A stretch of DNA of 64,000 nucleotides from an uncultured Lachnospiraceae bacterium. GTDB taxonomy: Bacteria > Bacillota > Clostridia > Lachnospirales > Lachnospiraceae. The notes beneath the pieces are model-generated. The model was not told where the DNA came from. It worked only from the letters and a program-made list of their open reading frames with translations, and made no database searches. Of this stretch, positions 53,228-62,236 are shown piece after piece (position 1 is the stretch's first letter; each line of letters opens with the position of its first letter). The stretch covers positions 18,139 to 82,138 of the forward strand of contig CABSCP010000016.1 in assembly GCA_902476265.1 (NCBI GenBank), read 5' to 3'. Made by a program: the position numbers and the translations under genes.

Positions 53228-55548
53228 AATTCTGCCTCCCGGCGCTGTTTTTCAAGGAGGCCGAGGGCGATCTTTTCGCTGGTAATGGGCAACTCGCAAA
53301 AGCGCAGTCCGGTGGCGTTGTAGATCGCGTCAGCCAGCGCGGGAGCGGGCGTATTGATCACGATTTCCCCGATGGATTTCGCGCCGAAAGGCCCGGTAGG
53401 TTCATAGCTGGATTCAAATTCCACCCGGATTTTTCCCATATCCAGACGGGTGGGGATTTTGTACTGCAGGAAGGAGTTTTCCGCTACCATGCCTTTTTCA
53501 TTATATTGGACATTTTCATAGAGCGCCATACCGATGCCCTGGACGATGCCGCCTTCCGCCTGAACCCGGGCCAGATTGGGATTGACAGGGGTGCCGCAGT
53601 CCACGCAGGCGGCGTAGTCTATGATTTCCACGTGGCCGGTTTCCGGATCCAGTTCGATTTCCACGGCCCCCGCCATGAAGGGCGGCGGCGAGGTAGGGGA
53701 ACTGTGGGTTTCGGTCACTTCCAAAGCCCGTGAATTGCCGCACATGGAAGCGGTGGCGATATCCGAAAGAGAAACGCCTGGCCCTTCCCCTTTTGCCGCG
53801 TATACTTGTTCCCCGTCAAATTCCACCGCTTCGGCAGGCAGACCGAGGATCTGCGCGCCGGCGGCGCAGATTTTTTCCGTCAGCGCCAGACAGGCCTTTT
53901 CCACCGCTTTTCCGGTGACGTAGGTGGTGCTGGAAGCGTAGGAACCGGAATCATAGGGGGAAGCATCCGTATCCGCGCCGAAAACGGTGACGGCGTCTAT
54001 GGGGCAGAGCAGGCATTCCGCCGCCATCTGGGCCAGAATGGTGTCGCAGCCTGTGCCCATGTCGGCCGCGCCGATGGTCAGGGTATAGAAGCCTTCCTCG
54101 TTTAATTTGATCGTTGCGCTGCCCACATCCACGCCGGAAATGCCGGAGCCCTGCATGGCTAAGGCCATCCCCACACTGCGGATTTTCCCGTCTTTTGTCC
54201 GGATGCGGGGATATTTCCGATCCCAGCCGATCATTTCCCGCACCCGCGCCATACAGCGGTCCAGGGCGCAGCTTTCGGCTGTTTCCGAATAATAGGCGGG
54301 CATGAGATCGCCCTGGCGGACAATATTTTTTTCCCGCAGGGCGATGGGATCCATCTGCAGTCTGGCGGCCAGCTCGTTGACCGCGCTTTCCACGGCAAAA
54401 ATGCCCTGGGTGGCCCCGTAGCCCCGGTAAGCGCCCGCGCTCATGACGTTTGTGTAGACCACGTCATAGGAAAAACGGAAGGCCTCCAGGTTATGGTAAA
54501 GGGGGATGGATTTATGGCCGGACAGCCCTACCGTGGTGGGGCCGTGTTCGCCGTAAGCGCCGGTGTTGGAAAGGGTATATACATCGATGGCTTTGAGCCT
54601 GCCGTCTTTCGCAGCGCCGATGCGCACCCGGATCTCCATTTCATGCCGGGGGGTGGAGGCGGTCTGGCATTCCCGGCGGGTGAAAATCATTTTCGCCGGC
54701 TTTCCGGTTTTCCAGGTGACAAAGGCCGGAAAGACTTCCGCCACCACCGTCTGTTTGGCCCCGAAGCCGCCGCCGATCCTGGGTTTGGATACCCGGATTC
54801 TGGAGGGCGGGATATCCAGCGCGTGAGAAAGGATGCGGCGCACATGGAACACGATCTGGGTGGAGCTGACCACATTCAGGCGGCCGTAGGAATCCAGAAA
54901 GCAATAGGTGCGGAAGGTTTCCATCATGGCCTGCTGGTTGGCTTTGGTATGGTAGGTGCGTTCCACCACCACATCGCTTTGGGCCAGCGCCTGTTCCACA
55001 TCCCCTTCCATGCAGGAGCCGCTGGCGCATAGGTTTCGTTTATTGTCCGCCCCTACGGGACAGAGGGAGCGCCAGTTCTCTTCGGGATGAACCAGGATTT
55101 CGGCATCTTTGGCATGGCGGAAATCCAGAAGGGGCTTTTGCACGTCATAGGACACCTTCAGCAGTTTGAGCGCCTTGTCCACACAGGCTTCATCCCGGCC
55201 GGCCACGATTGCCACCGGATCGCCTGCATAGCGTACATGGCGGTCCAAAATCAGCCGGTCGTAGGGACTGGGCTCCGGATAGGTCTGCCCGGCCATGGTG
55301 AACCGTTTATCGGGCACGTCTTTCCAGGTGTAAATGGCCTTTATGCCGGGAACCTTTAACGCAGCGGCGGCATTGACTTCTTCCACAAAAGCGTTGGCAT
55401 GGGGGCTGCGCAGCACTTTTACCACAAGACAGTCTTTGGGAGCGATGTCATCCAGGTAAACGGGTTTTCCTGAAAGAAGGGATTCGGCGTCCTTTTTGCG
55501 GACAGGGCGGCTGACGATCTGAGGGGATGGTTTCTTTTTTTCATTCAT
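53224..55548 (-). CDS. Xanthine dehydrogenase family molybdopterin-binding subunit
   Basis: The 774-residue subunit holds the molybdenum cofactor. It begins with the ab-hammerhead domain (KDAESLLSGKPVYLDDI), then GGFGAKQ, the AYRGYGATQG loop near the active site, a GADTDASPYDSGSYASS cofactor motif and the catalytic glutamate in FGAKSIGE (Glu728). Together with the FAD and iron-sulfur subunits it would hydroxylate xanthine, hypoxanthine or a related N-heterocycle in the cytoplasm. The neighbouring xpt favours purines, but the exact substrate is not provable from motifs. Confidence 0.92.
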   Translation of the reverse strand: MNEKKKPSPQIVSRPVRKKDAESLLSGKPVYLDDIAPKDCLVVKVLRSPHANAFVEEVNAAAALKVPGIKAIYTWKDVPDKRFTMAGQTYPEPSPYDRLILDRHVRYAGDPVAIVAGRDEACVDKALKLLKVSYDVQKPLLDFRHAKDAEILVHPEENWRSLCPVGADNKRNLCASGSCMEGDVEQALAQSDVVVERTYHTKANQQAMMETFRTYCFLDSYGRLNVVSSTQIVFHVRRILSHALDIPPSRIRVSKPRIGGGFGAKQTVVAEVFPAFVTWKTGKPAKMIFTRRECQTASTPRHEMEIRVRIGAAKDGRLKAIDVYTLSNTGAYGEHGPTTVGLSGHKSIPLYHNLEAFRFSYDVVYTNVMSAGAYRGYGATQGIFAVESAVNELAARLQMDPIALREKNIVRQGDLMPAYYSETAESCALDRCMARVREMIGWDRKYPRIRTKDGKIRSVGMALAMQGSGISGVDVGSATIKLNEEGFYTLTIGAADMGTGCDTILAQMAAECLLCPIDAVTVFGADTDASPYDSGSYASSTTYVTGKAVEKACLALTEKICAAGAQILGLPAEAVEFDGEQVYAAKGEGPGVSLSDIATASMCGNSRALEVTETHSSPTSPPPFMAGAVEIELDPETGHVEIIDYAACVDCGTPVNPNLARVQAEGGIVQGIGMALYENVQYNEKGMVAENSFLQYKIPTRLDMGKIRVEFESSYEPTGPFGAKSIGEIVINTPAPALADAIYNATGLRFCELPITSEKIALGLLEKQRREAEL

Positions 55549-56039
55549 GTCCGGGAGCCTCCTTTTTTGTTAGGGGGATTTTGCTGACTTTTCCGAAAAT
55601 CCAGGAAGGCCCGGATCCCCCGCAGCTGTCCTTCGTAGCCGGAGCAGCGGCACAGGTTCCCGGCGAGAAATGTCCGGATTTCATCGTCTGTGGGGTCCGG
55701 GTTTTCCCGCAGAAGGGCGATGGTGTTCATCACAAAGCCCGGGTTGCAGAAGCCGCACTGCTCTGCGCCCTGATCCGCAATAAAGCCGGTAAAAGCCGCC
55801 GCTTCTTCCTGCAGGCCTTCCAGGGTCGTAATTTTGTGGCCGTCCGCCCGCAGGGTCAGAAGAGAGCAGGAAAGCACGGGTACATCGTCCAGAAAAACGG
55901 TGCACAGGCCGCAGTTGGAAGTTTCACAGCCCCGTTTTACACTGTAACAGCCATGGGCGCGCAGAAAATCAAGAAGCAGGGAATCCGCCGGCACATCATC
56001 CTGTACAGCCTTTCCGTTCAAAATCAGATTCACGTTCAT
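55545..56039 (-). CDS. Xanthine dehydrogenase family 2Fe-2S subunit
   Basis: The 164-residue subunit carries two [2Fe-2S] clusters. Cys38, 43, 46 and 58 (GCETSNCGLCTV) form the plant-ferredoxin-like cluster. Cys95, 98, 130 and 132 (QCGFCNPG; LCRCSGY) form the second. The CETSNCGLC form instead of CGEGxCGxC is common in clostridial members. It overlaps both neighbours by 4 nt (ATGA). It passes electrons from the molybdenum site to the FAD subunit. Confidence 0.95.
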   Translation of the reverse strand: MNVNLILNGKAVQDDVPADSLLLDFLRAHGCYSVKRGCETSNCGLCTVFLDDVPVLSCSLLTLRADGHKITTLEGLQEEAAAFTGFIADQGAEQCGFCNPGFVMNTIALLRENPDPTDDEIRTFLAGNLCRCSGYEGQLRGIRAFLDFRKSQQNPPNKKGGSRT

Positions 56040-56854
56040 ATTAGGAGTCCTCCTTGTAAAGCAGAGTCGGATCGCATAAACGGATCCAGGGCGCGCCGCG
56101 TCAGCACCCCCGCCAGGTGCGTGCGGAATCGGGCGCTTGCGCGGGTGTTGCTTCCGGTTTTTGTCTCGGTTTGTACAAAAGCGGCGAAGGACAGCGCAGC
56201 CTCCGGCGTTATGCCGCCGTTAAGAAGGCCGAGGACGTCCGGGATCAAAACCGCCCGGTGAGGCCTGGCGCCGATGACAGCCTGCCAGCTTCCGTTGGGT
56301 TTTGAAACCGCACAGGTCAGCACGGGAAGATCCGTTGCCGTATTGCGGTGGGAAAAATAAGAAACGGACAAGGGCGTTTTTTTGATGATCAGCCGCACCA
56401 GGATATCATCGTCATAAGGCATGGATGCGAAACGGGAGAGGGGAATGATACCCCCCTGATACAATTCCACGTAAGAATCCATGGCCATAAAAACGGTGAG
56501 CACATCGGAAAAACCGAAACGGCCGAAAAGGCTGCCGCCTACGGTGGCAAGATTGCGGAACTGTACGCCCACAATGGGGGAGAGGGCTTTGCGGACAGCG
56601 CCCTGTGTATAGGCGTCCAGGCCGGGATGCAGTTCCAGCCGGCGGAGTGTGGTCATACAGCCGATGGAAAACTGTTCCCTGGTTTCTTCAATGGCGTCTA
56701 AAGAAAGACCGGAAAGGTCGATGGCGTTTGTTACCATGCCGCTTTGCATTTTCAGCCACAGCATACCGCCCAGAATGCGGTTTGATTTTTTCCGGTTGAG
56801 TTCATAAGCCTGTTGCAGGCTTTCCGCTTTGATATAGTTTTGAATGGTCAGCAA
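56036..56854 (-). CDS. Xanthine dehydrogenase family FAD-binding subunit
   Basis: The 272-residue subunit binds FAD and reduces the final acceptor, probably NAD or a ferredoxin-like partner. The FAD-binding motif is NRILGGMLWLK (25-35), with VGVQFRNLATVGGSLFGRF and a C-terminal CO-dehydrogenase-flavoprotein domain. The start is TTG at 56854, 7 nt after GGAG, and it heads the minus-strand operon. A -10-like TATACT (minus strand, 56886-56891) lies upstream with a weak -35. Confidence 0.9.
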   Translation of the reverse strand: MLTIQNYIKAESLQQAYELNRKKSNRILGGMLWLKMQSGMVTNAIDLSGLSLDAIEETREQFSIGCMTTLRRLELHPGLDAYTQGAVRKALSPIVGVQFRNLATVGGSLFGRFGFSDVLTVFMAMDSYVELYQGGIIPLSRFASMPYDDDILVRLIIKKTPLSVSYFSHRNTATDLPVLTCAVSKPNGSWQAVIGARPHRAVLIPDVLGLLNGGITPEAALSFAAFVQTETKTGSNTRASARFRTHLAGVLTRRALDPFMRSDSALQGGLLI

Positions 56855-56986
56855 GGCTTGTCTCCTTTGTGGGATAATTTTCTACAGTATAACATGGAAA
56901 AGAAAGAAAAAACAGCCCGTAACTCACACTGCACAGAAAGGAAATTTATGCTATAATGAGCGTTAATGAGGAAAGGAGGAGAGAGT

Positions 56987-57697
56987 ATGATACGAATTGC
57001 CATTGTGGAAGACGATAAAAATTATGCGGATAGCCTGAAAAAGTATATCCGCCGCTATGAAGAAGAAAGCGGCCAGCATTTTCTGACCGCTGTGTTTCAG
57101 GACGGGGAAGATATTGTTGAAAATTATACGGCGGACTATGACATTATCCTGATGGATATCGAGATGCGGTTTATGGACGGTATGACGGCGGCGGAGGAAA
57201 TCCGAAAACATGATTCGGAAGTGGTCATTATTTTTATTACCAATATGCCGCAGTATGCCATGAAAGGCTATGCGGTGGAAGCCCTGGACTATGTATTAAA
57301 GCCCATCAATTATTATGCTTTCTCCCAGCGGATCGACCGCGCCCTGTCCAGGCTGACCCACAGAAGCAGAAAGTATTTGTCAATTTCCTATAAGGGCGGC
57401 ATTAAAAAGCTGGATATTTCGGATATTTTATTTATCGAGGTGCAGAATCACGATCTGATTTATCATACGAAGACAGGGGACTTTCTGGTACGGGGAACCA
57501 TGAAGGAAGCGGAAGAAAGTCTGCGGGAGGAACCTTTTTTCAGATGCAACAAGTGCTATCTGATCAACCTGGAATATGTGAGCAGTCTGGAAGATAACTG
57601 TGTTATGGTGGGAAAGGAACAGGTGCAGGTCAGCAGGGCCAGAAGAAAGGAACTGCTGGATGTTTTAAATAACTATATCAATGAGGTGAGCAAATAA
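56987..57697 (+). CDS. LytTR-type response regulator, AgrA/VirR-like
   Basis: The 236-residue protein has a receiver domain (IVEDDKNYADSL; acceptor Asp in IILMDIEMRFMDG, about residue 55; ALDYVLKPI) and a LytTR DNA-binding domain from about 135 (ILFIEVQNHDLIYHT; FFRCNKCYLINL). ATG at 56987 follows AAAGGAGGAGA; the earlier in-frame ATG lies before the ribosome binding site. A TATAAT (56952-56957) lies 30 nt upstream. Last bases overlap the start of the kinase gene. Confidence 0.94.
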   Translation: MIRIAIVEDDKNYADSLKKYIRRYEEESGQHFLTAVFQDGEDIVENYTADYDIILMDIEMRFMDGMTAAEEIRKHDSEVVIIFITNMPQYAMKGYAVEALDYVLKPINYYAFSQRIDRALSRLTHRSRKYLSISYKGGIKKLDISDILFIEVQNHDLIYHTKTGDFLVRGTMKEAEESLREEPFFRCNKCYLINLEYVSSLEDNCVMVGKEQVQVSRARRKELLDVLNNYINEVSK

Positions 57698-59013
57698 TGA
57701 CAGGGGAATGGATCAATACGCCGGGGGGATATTATGCGGTTGCCTACTGGATTTCCTGCTGTATGATGATTTTAAACAGTCCCAAAAGGGAGGACCGGAA
57801 GACGGGAGCGCTCAGCGCGGCGGCATTGGGGGTTTTATTGTTCACCCTCATGACGGTCACCCATGGAAGCTCTCAATATTTGTTTATTCCTTTTATGATT
57901 CTTTATTTCTTTATCATGTGGCTGATTATCCGCATTAACTGTGTTTATGATTTTATGACATCCCTGTATTTTACGGCCAGAGCTTTTATTGTGGGGGAGT
58001 TTATCGCCTCTTTTGAGTGGCAGGTGTTTTATTATGCGGTAAACTATTTCGGAATGCCCAGGAATCCGGCGGCCACAGTGCTGCTTTTGCTGCTCGTTGA
58101 CGGAGGGCTGATTTTTCTCATCTATCGTTTGGAACGAAAAAACCGGGAAGCCAACGAAAATCTGCGGATCAACGGACGGGAACTGTTTTCGGCGGCAGCC
58201 ATCACGCTGGCTATTTTCAGCGTGAGCAATATCAGCTATGTGCTGGAAAATACGCCCCTGGGGGATCTGCTTCTTTCGGAACTGTTCATCATCAGGACGC
58301 TGGTGGACCTGGGAGGTGTGGCGATTCTGTACGCTTATCATGTGCAGATGGGAGAATGGAATATCCGTTTTGAAATGGAAAAGCTGCAGGATATCCTGAA
58401 CATGCAGTTCCAGAATTATGAGATATTGGAGCAGAGCATGGCGGCTGTGAATCAGAAATATCACGATCTGAAATATCAGATTGCGATTTTGAAGCAGGAA
58501 GTGAATGCCGAGGAGAGCCTTGCTTATCTGGAACAGATGGAGCGGGAAATCAAGAGTTATGAGGCGCAAAATAAAACAGGGAATAAGGTTTTGGACACGA
58601 TTCTGACCGGAAAAGCCCTTTATTGTCAGAATAACTGGATCGAGCTCACCAGTGTGGCCGACGGTTCGCTTCTGGAATTTATGGATCCCATGGACATCAG
58701 CACCTTATTCGGAAATATGCTGGACAATGCCATTGAAAGCGTGAGCAAGATCGAACATAAGGAAAGACGGCTGATTCACCTGACGGTATCCAAGCAGAAG
58801 AACTTTCTCAGGATCAAAACAGAAAACTGTTATGATAAGGAGCCGGTTTTTGTAAACGGGATTCCGGCAACCACCAAAAAGGACAGCAGGCTGCACGGCT
58901 ACGGGATCAAAAGTATCCAGAGCACGGTAAAAAAATATGGCGGTTCCGTCACCATGCGGGCGGAAAAAGGCTGGTTTGAGCTGCGCATCCTGATTCCCCT
59001 GCGCCAGATGTGA
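57697..59013 (+). CDS. Sensor histidine kinase, AgrC/GHKL type
   Basis: The 438-residue protein has six predicted transmembrane helices in its first 220 residues. A coiled kinase linker is followed by the phosphorylated His in NQKYHDLKYQIAI, N-box NMLDNAIESVS and G-box HGYGIKSIQSTVKKYGG. The architecture equals peptide-sensing AgrC kinases. No agrB/agrD-like peptide genes are next to it, so the ligand is unknown. Its stop lies 10 nt before the giant palindrome at 59024, which may end its transcript. Confidence 0.92.
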   Translation: MTGEWINTPGGYYAVAYWISCCMMILNSPKREDRKTGALSAAALGVLLFTLMTVTHGSSQYLFIPFMILYFFIMWLIIRINCVYDFMTSLYFTARAFIVGEFIASFEWQVFYYAVNYFGMPRNPAATVLLLLLVDGGLIFLIYRLERKNREANENLRINGRELFSAAAITLAIFSVSNISYVLENTPLGDLLLSELFIIRTLVDLGGVAILYAYHVQMGEWNIRFEMEKLQDILNMQFQNYEILEQSMAAVNQKYHDLKYQIAILKQEVNAEESLAYLEQMEREIKSYEAQNKTGNKVLDTILTGKALYCQNNWIELTSVADGSLLEFMDPMDISTLFGNMLDNAIESVSKIEHKERRLIHLTVSKQKNFLRIKTENCYDKEPVFVNGIPATTKKDSRLHGYGIKSIQSTVKKYGGSVTMRAEKGWFELRILIPLRQM

Positions 59014-59023
59014 CAGGAAAAAC

Positions 59024-59354
59024 CCGGCAGGCCCCTGACCCACAGAGAATCGGCCGTCACCCTGCCGCTCCCCTTCCCTACGCCGCCCGCTGCACAGAGA
59101 GGGGTTTTTGCTCCAATCATATTCGGGAAGAGATACAGGCCCCAGGCGAACTGCTTTTGAACTGCCGCCGGACAGAAGGAACTCACTTGCGTTCAGACAA
59201 CTTCTGTCCGGCGGCAAAAAGCGTTCCGCCTGGGGCCTGTATCTCTAACCCTCATATGATAAACCGCAAAAAACCCCTCTCTGTGCAGCAGGCGGCGTAG
59301 GGAAGGGGAGCGGCAGGGTGACTGCCGATTCTCTGTCGGCCAGGGGCCTGCCGG
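59024..59354. repeat. 331-nt near-perfect palindrome (giant hairpin element)
   Basis: The left arm 59024-59178 and right arm 59201-59354 are near-perfect reverse complements around a 22-nt loop (59179-59200). By hand count about 134 of 155 left-arm positions pair. The main blocks are 59024-59037 with 59341-59354, 59043-59060 with 59318-59335, 59061-59097 with 59281-59317, 59098-59111 with 59266-59280, 59130-59148 with 59227-59245, and 59164-59178 with 59201-59215. There is one larger internal loop around 59112-59129. It encodes no recognisable protein. A palindromic MITE-like element or a structured RNA is possible; the family is not recognised. Confidence 0.9.
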
Positions 59355-59414
59355 AAACGTGTGAAAGGAGATGTCGGCGGTCTCATGAGGTTCTCCTGAC
59401 AGTTTTTTCAGATT

Positions 59415-59479
59415 GTTTACGTCAAATAAGCGACTGTTTGCGACAGGGACGGAAAAAGGGAAAATAAAAAGCTATACTG
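59415..59479 (+). promoter_or_regulatory. Promoter and direct-repeat operator of the rhamnosidase gene
   Basis: Two direct repeats, GTTTACGTCA (59415-59424) and GTTTGCGACA (59436-59445), are exactly 21 bp apart. They are followed by a -10 TATACT (59474-59479) with no good -35. The arrangement fits an AraC-type activator bound on one helix face just upstream of polymerase. The same element occurs before the symporter gene. The rest of 59355-59543 holds only this region. Confidence 0.7.
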
Positions 59480-59543
59480 TAAGCAGGAAAATAAACATGA
59501 AGAAAGTCTGTGTTTAGACAGGAAAGCGGGAAGGAGAATAAAA

Positions 59544-62090
59544 ATGCTCAGGATCAGCAGGTTATGTGTTGAAAATATGGCGGAAGGCTGTATTACGGAC
59601 GAGTTGCATCCGCGGATTTCGTTTGCAATGGAGAGCGACCGCGAGAACGTGTTGCTAAAGCAGGCCAGGATAACGGTGGGTGACTGGAGTTGTGTCACAA
59701 CCGATCAGGCGGCTGTTCCCTATGAAGGGGAGAAGTTAAATCCTTTTACCCGATATCAGGTAAAGGTGGAGGCAGAGGATAATTACGGGGAAAAGGCGGA
59801 GAAAACCACGGTTTTTGAGACCGGGCGGCTGGACATTTTATGGCGGGCCGCGTGGATTACAGATACGGAATACAAGTTTACGAAGAAGCATGTTTCCCCG
59901 GATCCCATGACGTTCCGGAAAGAGATTGTGCTGAAAAAGCCGGTTCGGGAAGCGAAGATTTATGCCACGGCCCTGGGGATTTATGAGCTGTTTTTAAACG
60001 GGGAAAAGGTGGGGAAGGATTATTTTGCGCCCGGGTACACTTCTTATAAGTGGAATCTGCAGTATCAGGTATATGATGTCACTGCGCAGCTTGAAAAGAA
60101 CAGCAGGCTGACGGCTGTGGTAGGAGGCGGATGGGCGGTAGGCGCTTTTAATTATAAGAGAGTAAACCGCGCATGGGCGGACAGACAGGCGCTGCTTTTG
60201 GAACTCAGAATTACCTATGAGGACGGGACCTGTGAGGTGATTGGGACGGATGAGAGCTGGCAGGTAACGGAGGAAGGCAATTATCGGTTTGCGGAATTTT
60301 ATGCGGGAGAAACCTATGACGCCACCATCGATCCGGACAAGGTAAGCTGGCATAAGGCGGGAAGAGAAAATGTGAAAATCACGCCCCGTATGGCGGCTTC
60401 CTATGGCTCCATGGTCCGGGCGCATGAAGAACTTAAACCGATCTCCATACAGCGGTCGCCGAAAGGAATGCTGATCTATGATATGGGACAGAATTTTGCC
60501 GGGGTCATCCGGGCCAAAATAAAGGGGAAAAGCGGGCAGAAGGTAATATTTCATCATGCGGAGGTGCTGATGGACGGGGAACTTTTTACAAAGCCGCTCC
60601 GAAGCGCGCTGCAGAAAGCAACCTATATCTGTAGGGAGGGAGACCAGGTGTACTCCCCCAGAATGACCTATATGGGATTCCGGTATGTGGGTGTGGAAGG
60701 CGCAGACGAAGAAAATCTGGAACTTACCGGAGTGGCCCTGTATTCCGATATGGAAGAAAACGGCGCTTTCTGCTGTTCCAGCGAACTGGTGAACAAACTG
60801 CAGCAGGCGATTGTCTGGGGGGCGAAATCAAATTTTGTGGATATTCCCACAGACTGCCCCCAACGGGATGAACGGATGGGATGGACAGGGGATATCGCAG
60901 TGTTTGCCCCTACGGCGGTTTACAATTTTAACATGGGACGGTTCCTGGAAAAATGGCTGTTGGACGTGAAGGCGGAACAGCGCCGGGGCGGTGGAATTCC
61001 CATGGTCGTGCCCAATTCCGTGGTGCCGATGCAATGGGAACTGATGATACCCATGGCGGTAGATCACTGGGGCGATGCCTGTATCTGGGTGCCCTGGGCG
61101 GAATATGAGGCCCGGGGGGATATCCGCATTCTGGAAGAAATGTACCCCACCATGAAAAGATACATCAAGGCATGTAAGTTCTGGGCCGAATTTCTTTCTG
61201 TCGGAAAACATCGCAGAATCTGGCAGCTTTTGCACCACTACGGCGACTGGTGCGCGCCCGATGTCAATTTAATGGGATGGATGAGCAAGGGGAAGTGGAC
61301 TGCCACGGCGGCCCTTGCCAGATCTTCGGCCAATGTGGCAAAGATTGCGGAAATTCTCGGGAAAAAAGAGGAAGCCGCTTATTACGAAACCCTCAGTAAA
61401 GAGACGGCGGATGCTTACCGAAGCGTGCTGATGGACAAGGACTGCAAAATCAAAAAGGAATTCCAGACAGGATATGTACTGCCGCTGCACTATAACATGC
61501 TGAATGCGGAGGATCAGAAAAAGACCGCCAAAAACCTTGTGGAGATGGTCCGCAAAAACGGGTACCACATCGCCACAGGTTTTCCGGGGACGCCTTACAT
61601 TTTGTTTGCGCTGGCCGACCACGGCTATGTAGAAGACGCGTTTCGGATGCTGATGACGGATACCTGCCCGTCCTGGCTGTATGAAGTAAAGGCGGGCGGA
61701 ACCACCATCTGGGAACGCTGGGACGCGCTGCGGGAGGACGGCACCTGCAATACCGGCGATGACGACGGAACGGGCGGCATGGTGTCCTTCAATCATTACG
61801 CCAGCGGCGCGGTGGGCGCGTTTTTATACCGGAAGGTGGCGGGCATCTGCCCTGTAGAGGCCGGTTATAAAACCTTTCAGATCGCGCCCCTTTTGGGCGG
61901 CGGCCTCACCTTTGCAAAGGGGAGCGTGAACACGCCTTACGGAAGGATTGCAAGCGAATGGAAGCTGGAAGGAAAGAAATTCAGCCTTCATGCAGAGGTG
62001 CCGGCGGGAACCAGATGCAGGGTGATCCTGCCCGATGGCAGGCAGCAGGAATGCGGAAGTGGCAGTTACTGTTTTGAAGCGGAAGTATAA
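59544..62090 (+). CDS. Alpha-L-rhamnosidase, glycoside hydrolase family 78
   Basis: The 848-residue enzyme removes terminal L-rhamnose from flavonoid or polysaccharide glycosides. It has an N-terminal fibronectin-like domain (to about 100), beta-sandwich domains (IYATALGIYELFLNGEKVG), and an (alpha/alpha)6 barrel whose hallmark is DCPQRDERMGWTGD (437-450). WERWD and GGMVSFNHYASGAVG are conserved catalytic-region motifs, and a C-terminal beta domain closes the protein. No signal peptide, so it works in the cytoplasm after import. A GGAAGGAG ribosome binding site is present; it is followed by a terminator and a co-regulated symporter gene. Confidence 0.96.
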   Translation: MLRISRLCVENMAEGCITDELHPRISFAMESDRENVLLKQARITVGDWSCVTTDQAAVPYEGEKLNPFTRYQVKVEAEDNYGEKAEKTTVFETGRLDILWRAAWITDTEYKFTKKHVSPDPMTFRKEIVLKKPVREAKIYATALGIYELFLNGEKVGKDYFAPGYTSYKWNLQYQVYDVTAQLEKNSRLTAVVGGGWAVGAFNYKRVNRAWADRQALLLELRITYEDGTCEVIGTDESWQVTEEGNYRFAEFYAGETYDATIDPDKVSWHKAGRENVKITPRMAASYGSMVRAHEELKPISIQRSPKGMLIYDMGQNFAGVIRAKIKGKSGQKVIFHHAEVLMDGELFTKPLRSALQKATYICREGDQVYSPRMTYMGFRYVGVEGADEENLELTGVALYSDMEENGAFCCSSELVNKLQQAIVWGAKSNFVDIPTDCPQRDERMGWTGDIAVFAPTAVYNFNMGRFLEKWLLDVKAEQRRGGGIPMVVPNSVVPMQWELMIPMAVDHWGDACIWVPWAEYEARGDIRILEEMYPTMKRYIKACKFWAEFLSVGKHRRIWQLLHHYGDWCAPDVNLMGWMSKGKWTATAALARSSANVAKIAEILGKKEEAAYYETLSKETADAYRSVLMDKDCKIKKEFQTGYVLPLHYNMLNAEDQKKTAKNLVEMVRKNGYHIATGFPGTPYILFALADHGYVEDAFRMLMTDTCPSWLYEVKAGGTTIWERWDALREDGTCNTGDDDGTGGMVSFNHYASGAVGAFLYRKVAGICPVEAGYKTFQIAPLLGGGLTFAKGSVNTPYGRIASEWKLEGKKFSLHAEVPAGTRCRVILPDGRQQECGSGSYCFEAEV

Positions 62091-62094
62091 CGGC

Positions 62095-62133
62095 AAAAAA
62101 CGGAGGCGGAAAAATCTGCCCTCCGTTTTTTTT
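62095..62133 (+). terminator. Terminator after the rhamnosidase gene
   Basis: AAAAAACGGAGG (62095-62106) pairs with CCTCCGTTTTTT (62120-62131), stem-loop with a T-run of eight. Confidence 0.92.
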
Positions 62134-62135
62134 CG

Positions 62136-62199
62136 GTTTACGCCATAAAAAACACCGTTTGCGACAGAAGCATTTTTTCGGCTTCCGGTGTTTTATAAT
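62136..62199 (+). promoter_or_regulatory. Promoter and direct-repeat operator of the symporter gene
   Basis: GTTTACGCCA (62136-62145) and GTTTGCGACA (62157-62166) are again 21 bp apart. TATAAT (62194-62199) follows 27 nt after the second repeat, against 28 nt in the rhamnosidase promoter. No good -35 is seen. The match of both sequence and spacing shows one regulator for both genes. Confidence 0.72.
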
Positions 62200-62236
62200 G
62201 GCAATATAGAAATTCAGGTGATAAAAGAAAGGAGAA

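Noticed and set aside
53224..55548. Selenium-dependent (UGA) molybdenum hydroxylase
   Set aside because: The large subunit is open without in-frame UGA and no selenium genes (such as selD or yqeB-like) are visible here.
57697..59013. Agr-type quorum-sensing locus
   Set aside because: Kinase and regulator look Agr-like, but no AgrB peptidase or AgrD peptide gene lies beside them.
59010..59300. 96-residue open frame running through the palindrome
   Set aside because: Composition follows the inverted repeat, no ribosome binding site, no family resemblance.
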